Shown here piece by piece: positions 22,221 through 29,173 of a stretch of 29,173 bases of DNA. Origin of the DNA: a virus; IMG/VR virus record IMGVR_UViG_3300024255_000109, positions 1 to 29,173 of that record. One strand, given 5' to 3'. Position 1 is the first letter of the stretch. Every line of letters begins with the position of its first letter. The translations under genes and the position numbers were made by a program. The notes below the pieces were generated by a model. It did not search any database, was not told the origin of the DNA, and saw nothing but the letters and a program-made list of their open reading frames with translations.

Positions 22221-23657
22221 TTAGTTAAATTTAAGTACAGCATGAGTTTCTGGTAAAGAAATTTCAAGACCTGCTTCTGTAAGAACCATGTCTTTTCTTC
22301 CATCAACGTCATTGTTTTGTACGTTAGTGATAATTTGTGTGTCTCTTGACTCACCGTTACCAACTAATGGTCTATATGCTACATTGTCCATATCGATTGC
22401 TACCGCATGGTTAGCCCATGGTCCTCTTAGTAGAGGTTCCATAACGAAGTTCAATTTACCATATAATGTGTCTATTGAAGTTACAGGTACACCTTCAAAG
22501 GTTCCTGCCTTCTTCTCTAAACCTACTCTGTATCCACTGCTAGATGACATAGCATTTCCTAAGAAAGACTGTCCACCTAGTTTGTTTAACCAGTTCATGA
22601 TATTTCTTGAAGCAAGAACAAGCTTATTACCGCCTGCTGCTGATTCTGGGTCAAAAATATCTGACATAGCGTCAACAAAAGTATCATACCCTGAGTTTGC
22701 ATATGTAAACTGTTTAATGTTTCCATATGATTCAGTATAAGGTAAAATACCCCATGTTTTACGTAATGGTCCAGCAGCAGCTGATTCATCAGCAGAGCCA
22801 TATCCAAATAGTAAAGCATTTTCAATGTCCATTTTGTGTTCCATTAGTTTCTCTTGATACACTCTCATGTATTCATTAGCGTCACCTCTGTAGCGTGTAG
22901 CTAAAGAAGTTCCTGAAAATAGAGGTACACCAGTTTTAAAGATTTGGCAATAGCCTTCTCTTGAATAAAACTCGTCTCTCCATCCATCAGGAGCTGTTCC
23001 ACCTTCAGCGTGAGCTGAGCCGATGATTTGTGCTTCTGCATCATCTGCAATCTTAATCAAAGTAGTAGCTATTACATCAGTAATAGTAATAGCTCCACCT
23101 GCTTGGGTTTCACTTAATGCTGCGTCTAAACTACCTTGTGTTGCTGTAGGTACTCTAGTAGCACCTAAGAAGTCTGCACTAAGGCCAGTATCTACTGAGT
23201 TATGAGAAACTGCTGTAATACGATAATATAAAATTATCGGTGTTGCAGAACCGCCACTTAAAGTCTCAGTACCTTGAACTGCAAATGTTTGTCCAACAGT
23301 TGCAAATTCCATTTTAGCTCCTACTCCATCTTTTCTTCCAGTTACATCGTAATCAACATCAAAGTTCTTATCAACTATAGCCATATTAGCTACTGAACCT
23401 ACTGTTGAACCATCTAAAACTGTAAGAAGCGCTTTCTTTTTAAAGTTACGTCTTTGCCATTGATGTCTTTTTTCAAGAAACTTGAATACAGGGTCATCGG
23501 TTGGTTTTTTAGCAACCTTAGAAAGATATGCGAAGAATGGTGAAGAAGCTGGGTTTAACTCGGCAACTCTTTCGCCAAAGTTAAACACTCTTCTAATATC
23601 ATTAATACTTTCTCCTTGTGGACCAGCACTAATGTTTTGTGAATATATGTTCGCCAT
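22221..23657 (-). CDS. Major capsid protein
   Basis: A 478-residue protein placed straight after the scaffold gene, as in most tailed phages. Early residues include NDIRRVFNFGERVAELNPASSPF and VFKFLEKRH. The middle has GREGYCQIF-like and SLATRYRGDANEY segments (about 230-265). A helix follows (MDIENALLFGYG), and the late region has VTSIDTLYGKLNFV and MDNVAYRPLVG. This mix of an N-arm, long helix, and beta strands ending in a P-domain-type strand fits an HK97-fold coat protein. The start follows AATAGGAGATTATTATG. The hairpin after it suggests high, separately tuned output. The assignment rests on context and size more than on a motif I can cite. Confidence 0.87.
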   Translation of the reverse strand: MANIYSQNISAGPQGESINDIRRVFNFGERVAELNPASSPFFAYLSKVAKKPTDDPVFKFLEKRHQWQRRNFKKKALLTVLDGSTVGSVANMAIVDKNFDVDYDVTGRKDGVGAKMEFATVGQTFAVQGTETLSGGSATPIILYYRITAVSHNSVDTGLSADFLGATRVPTATQGSLDAALSETQAGGAITITDVIATTLIKIADDAEAQIIGSAHAEGGTAPDGWRDEFYSREGYCQIFKTGVPLFSGTSLATRYRGDANEYMRVYQEKLMEHKMDIENALLFGYGSADESAAAGPLRKTWGILPYTESYGNIKQFTYANSGYDTFVDAMSDIFDPESAAGGNKLVLASRNIMNWLNKLGGQSFLGNAMSSSSGYRVGLEKKAGTFEGVPVTSIDTLYGKLNFVMEPLLRGPWANHAVAIDMDNVAYRPLVGNGESRDTQIITNVQNNDVDGRKDMVLTEAGLEISLPETHAVLKFN

Positions 23658-23676
23658 AATAATCTCCTATTTAGGG

Positions 23677-24552
23677 TTAAAAGATGTTACGCTTGTTAAA
23701 ATCTCCTAGCATAGCATCCATCATTTTTTCTTCTACGTTTTTACTTGGCGACTGTACGCTTGAACCTTGTTGCACCCCTATTGGCTTCGGGATAGACAAT
23801 TTTTGATTTCTTTGTGCCATTAGTTGTTGTTTCTCTTGAGCTTTTGTGCTGATTTGTTCAGCTTGCGGGGTATTCCCCATGTTCATTTGATGTAACTTAA
23901 CTAAATTGTCCAAAGACAATGATTCAGGTGAACTCATCTGAGAAACAAAGTCATTAGCTTGTTGAGGAGTATAATTATACCTAGTTTGCAACTCTGTCAA
24001 GGTTTCTTGATGTTGTTGTCTAGCAAATTGCTCTTCTTTAGCTTTTGTCATTTGTTCGTCTCTGACTTCATCTTTCTTCATTATAAAATCACTCATCTCT
24101 TCTAGATAGCTTTCTTTTGCTTGCATATAGCTAGCAGAAGAACTATCTGGGTCGGCTAAGGCCTCAGAATAATCATAGTCTGCTGGTTTCACGGGCTTAG
24201 TAGGTTTAACTAAAGTAGGTTCCTTAGTTTCCTGCTGAGGTTTAACAGATTTAGATGTTAAAACTTCTACTTGAGCTTTTAGTGCTTCCATTTCAGCTTT
24301 AGTCTTATCTGCTTGTGATTGCCAGTATTGAAATTGACTATCATCTTCTTTTGCGTCCACATTATCAAGAGCGTTTACAGGTTCACTTTCATTAACAAGG
24401 GCTTGCTCTTCTTGAATTACTCCTTCTGTACTAAAGGGGTCTTGTCCTTTTGGAGCGAACACTTCTTCAAAAATGTCTGCTTGCATATCACTCGACTCTA
24501 CAGTCTGGTCTTGTGAGTTCTCTTCTAATATATTGCTTGTATCTTGTTCCAT
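23677..24552 (-). CDS. Capsid scaffolding protein
   Basis: A 291-residue acidic, highly hydrophilic protein between portal and capsid genes, the usual place for the scaffold. The N-terminal 90 residues are strongly acidic (QDTSNILEENSQDQTVESS). Residues about 76-100 form a coiled coil (WQSQADKTKAEMEALKAQVEVL). A long Gln/Glu-rich helical segment follows at about 140-195 (DEQMTKAKEEQFARQQHQETL). The C-terminal 30 residues end basic (DAMLGDFNKRNIF), a typical coat-binding tail in scaffolds. It starts after TTAGGAAATAAAATG and ends 19 bases before the capsid ATG. No protease motif is seen. Confidence 0.85.
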   Translation of the reverse strand: MEQDTSNILEENSQDQTVESSDMQADIFEEVFAPKGQDPFSTEGVIQEEQALVNESEPVNALDNVDAKEDDSQFQYWQSQADKTKAEMEALKAQVEVLTSKSVKPQQETKEPTLVKPTKPVKPADYDYSEALADPDSSSASYMQAKESYLEEMSDFIMKKDEVRDEQMTKAKEEQFARQQHQETLTELQTRYNYTPQQANDFVSQMSSPESLSLDNLVKLHQMNMGNTPQAEQISTKAQEKQQLMAQRNQKLSIPKPIGVQQGSSVQSPSKNVEEKMMDAMLGDFNKRNIF

Positions 24553-24566
24553 TTTATTTCCTAACG

Positions 24567-26864
24567 TTAACTCTCATCTTCCTCAAATAGGCTTTCTGAT
24601 TCCATTGGGGCTTCTGAGTTCATCAACTGTTGTTGTTGGTCTCCGAGTCTAGCTTTAAATAAACTAGACGCCATATCAGCTCTATTAGACACCTTATCTA
24701 ATTTTGAACTAAATTTTTCTACTTCTAATCTCTTCTTCGCATGAATCTCTTCACGTGAAGCAGTTTGAAGGTCTCCCTTCACTTTCTTTAATTCTGCTTG
24801 CATTGCTTGCATTTGTTGCATCATTTTTTGCATTTCTCCGTTTCTGGCCATTACACCATCTACGTCTACAAGCTCTGATTTCTTTAATACTTCTGTTTGG
24901 TCTATTAATCCCATCTTAAACATTTCCATGTAAGTATTTAATAGTGCCATTCTATTTGTTGGAAGGGTAGAACCTGATACTACTTGTATATCATACTTTC
25001 CTACACCTATGTCATGAAATTTAATTACTTGACCATTTTCCATTTCTTTATAGAAATTAAAACGTTGTTCTTTTTCATCGCCATTTGGTTGTGTAAGTCT
25101 AATAACTTTATCTTCTGTATAAAGTTGTTGTATTAATCCCACTGAAACTCTTCCTACTTGATTTAACATATCTTCTATATCATCTCTACGTGATTTAATT
25201 CTTCGTTGTCCAAATTCATCTACAACTATTGTACCTCTATAAGTAGATGGAGCACCTTTACCCCCGCCTTGCATCAACTCATAAATTCCAAAACCGTACT
25301 CTAAATCAGATTTTGCATCTGCTTCATTTTTGTATAATTCATTGGGAAGAGGCACTGGACCTGCTACTATCGGTGCACCTAGCTCTGCGTCAAATTCAAT
25401 AACGCTGGTTCCTGCTCTTCCCCACTCCTCTTCTACCTGTCTTTTATCAACAGAACCTCTTGGGATAAGGAGCTTAACATTTGTACTTGTACTTGCATGA
25501 GCAATAATTAATGAACGAATTTTATTAATATACTCTTGCAATGGTCTATAAATTCTTACATCCGACTCAGGAAATGGTGTACGTAAATGTACATTCATTA
25601 TCGGAACTATAGGATAATCTTCTATCGGTAATACTCTTTGATACAACAAAGAATCACCCACACTAGCAATCATGTGTATCCTAGGAACATCTACAACGTT
25701 GCAAGATATTTCTCCTATACCTTTTAATTCTTCTGCTCTAATAGGAATTAAACTTGTTGTACTACCAGGAATAGCATCAGGTGTTTCCATCCCAGGAACT
25801 CTAATAGGGTCTCCTTGTTGCATTTGTCCAGTTTGTTGGTCCATCACTGGTTCAGGTAATTTAAAGTGAAATATCGGTCCACTTTCTTCTACTGTTTTCA
25901 TTAATTCTTCTACAGCTTCTGTTTCCCAAACTATAGACTCTTCTCCTGTAATTTTTCTAACCTTAACATATAACACAGCTTCATATTCTAAAAACTCTTC
26001 TTTTGTAAATAAATACTCTCTATCACTAAAAGGTTCAAACACGTTATAATACTGTTCTATAACTCTAGTGTATCTTTCTAAGTATCTTCTAACAGTATGT
26101 GCTCTATCCTCTACATCCCCAGGAAATACTTGGTCAGTAGTTTTAGATAAGTTTGTAATAGGGTAATCATCTGATGCTTCAGGCTCTTCTGCAGAATTTT
26201 CTATTATATCGCTAAATTCTGGATACATTTGTTTTGCTGCTTCATCAGTCATATAACTAGCATAAATAATATTTGCTGCATCTCTACAAAACTTATCTTT
26301 AGAGTTAGGGTCTATATATAAGTCTAATGGATTAATTGCTTTTATTTTTACTTCGCCTTTACCCATATCAGCGTCTGGGTCTTGATAAGTCATCAATGCA
26401 CCCATACCACCTACATAATAGTCGTCAATAGTTTGTTTTAACTCTAAGTCTCCTTGTGATATATTCCATATGTATTGAAATAAATCAGAAAATACTTTAG
26501 CTACTTCTCTATCACTATCTTCTCTACCTGTTGCTCTAAATTGTGGAGAGTTATAAGTTAATAAAGCTTTTGCTGTTTCTACAATAGGGTGGATACGATT
26601 TACAACTATAGGAGCTTGACCTCGTTGTTCGAGCATTTCTTGTTGCTCTTTAGTCCATTGAGCTCCTGCTCTAAATTCTATAGACTCTTGAAATTTTTGC
26701 GCCCAGGGTTCTCTAGAAGAATTGTATTGCATCCAAAGTTCTTTAGTTAGTTGAACTTCTTCGTTTATTTCCCTATCATCAAAATTACTAGTTTCGTAAT
26801 TATATACTAGTTTATTTTGAGTCTCTGGTTTGCGACTTTTTGCTTTCTTTTTTTGTATGTCCAT
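24567..26864 (-). CDS. Portal protein, P22-like
   Basis: A 765-residue portal, close to the size of the P22 portal family. The opening region has YNSSREPWAQKFQESIEF and QWTKEQQEML (about 45-80), followed by IVVNRIHPIVETAKALL (about 84-100) and YYVGGMGALMTY. Then comes INPLDLYIDPNSKDKFCRDA (about 178-197), a canonical P22-type box. A stem-like helical region with PLQEYINKIRSLIIAHAST lies near 440. The C-terminal barrel helix (MQKMMQQMQAMQAELKKVKG and onward, about 680-735) is Gln/Met/Lys-rich. The portal is the ring at one capsid vertex through which DNA is packaged and leaves. It lies 150 bases after the large terminase gene with a promoter candidate between. Confidence 0.92.
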   Translation of the reverse strand: MDIQKKKAKSRKPETQNKLVYNYETSNFDDREINEEVQLTKELWMQYNSSREPWAQKFQESIEFRAGAQWTKEQQEMLEQRGQAPIVVNRIHPIVETAKALLTYNSPQFRATGREDSDREVAKVFSDLFQYIWNISQGDLELKQTIDDYYVGGMGALMTYQDPDADMGKGEVKIKAINPLDLYIDPNSKDKFCRDAANIIYASYMTDEAAKQMYPEFSDIIENSAEEPEASDDYPITNLSKTTDQVFPGDVEDRAHTVRRYLERYTRVIEQYYNVFEPFSDREYLFTKEEFLEYEAVLYVKVRKITGEESIVWETEAVEELMKTVEESGPIFHFKLPEPVMDQQTGQMQQGDPIRVPGMETPDAIPGSTTSLIPIRAEELKGIGEISCNVVDVPRIHMIASVGDSLLYQRVLPIEDYPIVPIMNVHLRTPFPESDVRIYRPLQEYINKIRSLIIAHASTSTNVKLLIPRGSVDKRQVEEEWGRAGTSVIEFDAELGAPIVAGPVPLPNELYKNEADAKSDLEYGFGIYELMQGGGKGAPSTYRGTIVVDEFGQRRIKSRRDDIEDMLNQVGRVSVGLIQQLYTEDKVIRLTQPNGDEKEQRFNFYKEMENGQVIKFHDIGVGKYDIQVVSGSTLPTNRMALLNTYMEMFKMGLIDQTEVLKKSELVDVDGVMARNGEMQKMMQQMQAMQAELKKVKGDLQTASREEIHAKKRLEVEKFSSKLDKVSNRADMASSLFKARLGDQQQQLMNSEAPMESESLFEEDES

Positions 26865-26973
26865 GCTCTATCATTATGTAATTTTTTGGTATCTCTATAT
26901 TTTTTATATTATCTATTCTATTTACAAAGTCGTCAAAACTCATAAGATATTTAGCATTTATTTTTTTTGACAT
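26812..26973 (-). CDS. Small hypothetical protein overlapping the portal start (53 aa)
   Basis: A 53-codon frame from ATG 26973 to TAA 26814-26812. It fills the space between the promoter candidate and the portal gene and overlaps the first 53 bases of the portal in another frame. The N-terminal 36 residues look protein-like (a basic start, then LMSFDDFVNRIDNIKNIEIPKNY). The C-terminal 17 are Lys/Ser-rich, as dictated by the overlap. There is no good SD, only TTGATAATG. It may be a leader frame that couples ribosomes to the portal. Existence is plausible, not certain. Confidence 0.5.
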   Translation of the reverse strand: MSKKINAKYLMSFDDFVNRIDNIKNIEIPKNYIMIEHGHTKKESKKSQTRDSK

Positions 26974-26986
26974 TATCAACTAGAAA

Positions 26987-27014
26987 ATTAAAATAAAAAA
27001 TATGTAATTGTCAA
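26987..27014 (-). promoter_or_regulatory. Sigma-70-like promoter upstream of the portal
   Basis: On the minus strand, a perfect TTGACA (27014-27009) is followed 16 bases later by TTTAAT (26992-26987), five of six matches to TATAAT, in A/T-rich DNA. It lies just after the large terminase stop, in one of the few non-coding gaps, and points to portal, scaffold and capsid. In this A/T-rich genome a -10 match is cheap, but the exact -35 and the placement argue for a host-polymerase late promoter. Confidence 0.6.
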
Positions 27015-27021
27015 GGATTAT

Positions 27022-28509
27022 TTATAATAGTCTCCAGTCAACTCTTTTACGCAAATAATTAAACTGTTCTTGTTCAGTTTTTTCTTCTGCATCGTGACTG
27101 GGTTTATAAGCATTTTTATTAGCATAGAAAAATCCATCTAGCAAGTCATCGTGTTTACCACGGGGGTAAAGAAGTAATTCGTTTTCAAATGCTTCCATTG
27201 TTTTTTTCATATAGACTTTTTTATTAGCAAACAAAGGCTGTAAACTTTCTAAACGATAAGACTTGCTAGTTCTAGGATTTTCTTTTACTTCGAGTCCTGG
27301 AATAAACAATCCAAGCTCTTCAGATTTTTCTTTGATGTATTGACGTAGCATTTCTTGGTATCCTACTGATTCAATTCTTGTTTTTGCACTATCGTACATT
27401 TTAAAATTATCAATAATAGCATCTGCTAATGCTAGAGGTGTTGCTCTTTTTCTGTAATATGGTAAACAAAATCTGTTATTATCTTTATCAACTGCAATAT
27501 TAAATATTACACTATAGTCTGCTGTTTTTCTTGTACTACTCGCAGGGTCGACACCAGTGAACACGTTCACAGGTCGTCTCTCGTTTACTTCCTCCCCATT
27601 AAGGGTCGTCAGAACGAGGGTCGACAACCCTGCTTGGTCTGTTTCGATGTAACCATCATAGTACTGAAAATCTTCAGGTCTAAAAAGATTGTCTTCATCG
27701 CCTACTATTTGACACAGATACTCTCTATAAAATACAGACAACCTATTAATACTTTCTAATTCTTCTTTCTTTTCTTTTAATTTTTCTATAGGCCATACAG
27801 GTTCCCATAAAGGTATTCCTTTTTCCATGTCAGGTCTAAATTCTAAATTAGTCCACCCCTTCATACCTTTTAATGTTTCAACTAAGCAGCGTTCATGTTG
27901 TGGAGTACCAATAACAGCAATCCTCCCTTTCATAGGGTCTAAGGAAGGTACGCCTGATTGTAACAACCAACGTAAGTTAAACTCCATTGCTTCGGATGTT
28001 TTTGTATTTACTTCGTCTTCGGGGTCATCAAGCACTAAAAGAGTAGGTCGTTGATTTCCATGTTTGATACCACGTATCTGTTGTCCTGTACCTTTACATA
28101 TAATAATGCTGCCATCTTTTAATTCTATTTCATTGTTAGACCATTTACGTGCAGACTGCATTCCCCAGTATCCAAAAAAATATCTAAACTCTTGCGAGTA
28201 GTTTAATACATCTTTAATAGTACCAAGTAACTTTGTTGCGTGTGATTGCGTTCTAGATACAAGGACAACAACTTTAACACCTTCGTCAAACATTAAATGA
28301 AATAAAGGATATACACCAGCAACTACCGAACTCTTAGCATGACCACGTGGAGCTATGATGTTTACTTGTTTTTTATCAGGTTGATGTAATACTTTTGTAA
28401 TGTCATAGTGAAACTTAGGAGAATCCTGACTAAACATATTTGGCATTATCATTCTTCCAAATAATAACATATCCGTTTGCATCTTTTTAATAATTGTCTT
28501 CTTATCCAT
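27022..28509 (-). CDS. terL: Terminase large subunit (packaging ATPase and nuclease)
   Basis: A 495-residue packaging motor, a usual length. The ATPase domain has Walker A at 53-61 (APRGHAKSS) and Walker B with catalytic acids at 156-165 (TLLVLDDPED). A coupling motif lies near 199-206 (VIGTPQHE). The RNase H-like nuclease domain starts at about 318 with GVDPASS (D321), continues with RIESVGYQEML (E380) and closes with KHDDLLDG (D454, D455, D458). Together these residues cut concatemeric DNA and drive it through the portal. The start ATG overlaps the stop of a 38-codon frame. The small subunit lies immediately upstream and the portal downstream, the standard order. Confidence 0.97.
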   Translation of the reverse strand: MDKKTIIKKMQTDMLLFGRMIMPNMFSQDSPKFHYDITKVLHQPDKKQVNIIAPRGHAKSSVVAGVYPLFHLMFDEGVKVVVLVSRTQSHATKLLGTIKDVLNYSQEFRYFFGYWGMQSARKWSNNEIELKDGSIIICKGTGQQIRGIKHGNQRPTLLVLDDPEDEVNTKTSEAMEFNLRWLLQSGVPSLDPMKGRIAVIGTPQHERCLVETLKGMKGWTNLEFRPDMEKGIPLWEPVWPIEKLKEKKEELESINRLSVFYREYLCQIVGDEDNLFRPEDFQYYDGYIETDQAGLSTLVLTTLNGEEVNERRPVNVFTGVDPASSTRKTADYSVIFNIAVDKDNNRFCLPYYRKRATPLALADAIIDNFKMYDSAKTRIESVGYQEMLRQYIKEKSEELGLFIPGLEVKENPRTSKSYRLESLQPLFANKKVYMKKTMEAFENELLLYPRGKHDDLLDGFFYANKNAYKPSHDAEEKTEQEQFNYLRKRVDWRLL

Positions 28510-28618
28510 TTTCTTTAAACTCTACTTGGATTCCAAAATCTTTTGCTACATCTACAAGTGTAGCTAAAAAAATGTTAAGATTTTTTTTCTTTCCCGATAT
28601 TGTTAGTTTGACCTTCAT
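28502..28618 (-). CDS. Small bridging protein between terminase subunits (38 aa)
   Basis: A 38-codon frame from ATG 28618 to TAA 28504-28502. It begins 44 bases inside the end of the terminase small-subunit gene and ends within the first codons of the large subunit (ATGGATAA overlap). AGGAATTACCAG precedes its ATG, giving a plausible SD. The product is basic, then amphipathic (KVKLTISGKKKNL, then ATLVDVAKDFGIQVEFKENG). It may be a true small protein or a translational relay that couples the two subunits. It explains the 65 bases otherwise unassigned between them. Confidence 0.5.
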   Translation of the reverse strand: MKVKLTISGKKKNLNIFLATLVDVAKDFGIQVEFKENG

Positions 28619-29120
28619 CTGGTAATTCCTGTGTTTTAGTTGCTGTTAATTTTTTAGTTTGTTTATCAAAGTTTGCAGATATTTGATGAGATAAATCCAT
28701 TTCAATCGTATCCGTCTGTGTTTTCATCTTAGGTTTCATATCTAAGTAATCTGACAACTCTTTAGCTGCTTTTATCATATTACCTGGGTCTTCATTTACT
28801 TTTGCTACCCCAATAGCATCTTTAATGGTATCTAGTACGTAACCTTCATCAATTCCACGCTCAGTTAGCACATCTTTCATCTTATCCTTAATCATTTGCT
28901 TCATTCCTTTAGTTTTCAATAATCTTTTTACCGTTATATCGGGCCTTTCTTGGTCTGGCCTGTACATTTGCCCTAATTTAACAAAATCTGGCTTCTTACC
29001 CGTCATTATGTACGCTACGTAAGCATCTAGCACATTCTTTGACCTAGTTTTTTGTAGTTCTAAGTCCATATGGCTCTTTGTAGACGTTCCATGGAAGCTT
29101 TTATTCTCCCAATGTGGCAT
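28575..29120 (-). CDS. Terminase small subunit-like protein
   Basis: A 181-residue helical protein immediately upstream of the large terminase gene. It opens with a charged helix (ELQKTRSKNVLDAYVAYIMTG) and a short DNA-binding-like region (DITVKRLLKTKGMKQMIKDKM, about 60-80). A GIDEGYVLDTIKDAI helix comes next, then NMIKAAKELSDYLDM. This order (DNA-binding helices, then an oligomerising helix ending in a K-ELSxYLxM box) is typical of small terminases that select the packaging start. ATG 29120 is the only start codon in frame within the window, with no clear SD. The frame stays open to the right edge, so the true start might lie beyond it. The assignment is by layout and context. Confidence 0.8.
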   Translation of the reverse strand: MPHWENKSFHGTSTKSHMDLELQKTRSKNVLDAYVAYIMTGKKPDFVKLGQMYRPDQERPDITVKRLLKTKGMKQMIKDKMKDVLTERGIDEGYVLDTIKDAIGVAKVNEDPGNMIKAAKELSDYLDMKPKMKTQTDTIEMDLSHQISANFDKQTKKLTATKTQELPDEGQTNNIGKEKKS

Positions 29121-29173
29121 AAATAATAGTTTACTTGTTTTTGTAACCCATTGTTTACCATAACAGTAGGTCA

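Noticed and set aside
1-29173. Assignment of the whole phage to the crAss-like group
   Set aside because: The polymerase motif is shared in type, but the terminase is shorter than typical crAss-like ones and the gene order, with a long fibre module between connectors and tail hub, differs. Without a tree of terminase or portal I do not make the assignment.
29121-29173. Short frame from ATG 29161 upstream of the small terminase
   Set aside because: About 33 codons, mostly overlapping the small terminase in another frame, with no SD and no recognisable product. The remaining bases show no clear promoter or hairpin.

Overview
This window is the virion-morphogenesis half of an AT-rich tailed bacteriophage. 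Every gene I can support lies on the minus strand, so transcription runs from the right end (about 29,120) to the left end (position 1). The order is packaging, portal, scaffold, capsid, connectors, tail fibres, tail hub and then virion-internal proteins. Genes are packed with no non-coding stretch over 300 bases, and many join by TAATG or ATGA overlaps. Most have Shine-Dalgarno sites of the AGGAG type, so the host uses SD-led initiation. I see no tape-measure gene, sheath gene, integrase, tRNA, CRISPR array or insertion sequence. The layout fits a short-tailed, podovirus-like phage. The fibre style (Peptidase_S74 chaperone, KRGSG start, GGTGATSA and LRSDADD repeats) and the small accessory proteins resemble marine phages from metagenomes, but the host cannot be fixed from sequence alone.

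Region by region, in the direction of transcription: 29,120-27,022 holds the terminase small and large subunits, with a 38-codon frame bridging them. 27,021-26,865 holds a sigma-70-like promoter candidate and a 53-codon frame running into the portal gene. 26,864-22,221 holds portal, scaffold and major capsid, followed by a perfect 8-bp GC-rich hairpin. 22,153-20,639 holds a 57-residue basic protein and three small connector-type genes. 20,630-12,996 holds adhesion and fibre genes, including a 1,726-residue fibre with an S74 self-cleaving C-terminus. 12,979-10,570 is a run of small genes: a membrane/coiled-coil protein, a secreted thioredoxin-fold protein that has lost both active-site cysteines, very basic mini-proteins and a calcineurin-like phosphoesterase. 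10,604-7,932 is an 890-residue tail hub/nozzle-like protein. 7,932-5,020 holds small virion-type proteins, including a tail lysozyme.

The most important gene runs off the left edge. An uninterrupted reading frame of 1,671 codons starts at 5,014 and carries an ADFDGD motif at residues 1422-1427, with an RxP motif 39 residues upstream. This pair has the spacing and form of the catalytic double-psi beta-barrel of the beta' subunit of multisubunit RNA polymerases. Its place directly after the virion-internal genes and tail lysozyme suggests a giant RNA polymerase carried in the particle and ejected with the DNA. That would parallel crAss-like phage phi14:2 gp66, in a phage whose gene order is otherwise unlike crAss-like phages. 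The motif is seen in the sequence; virion packaging and polymerase activity are inferred.
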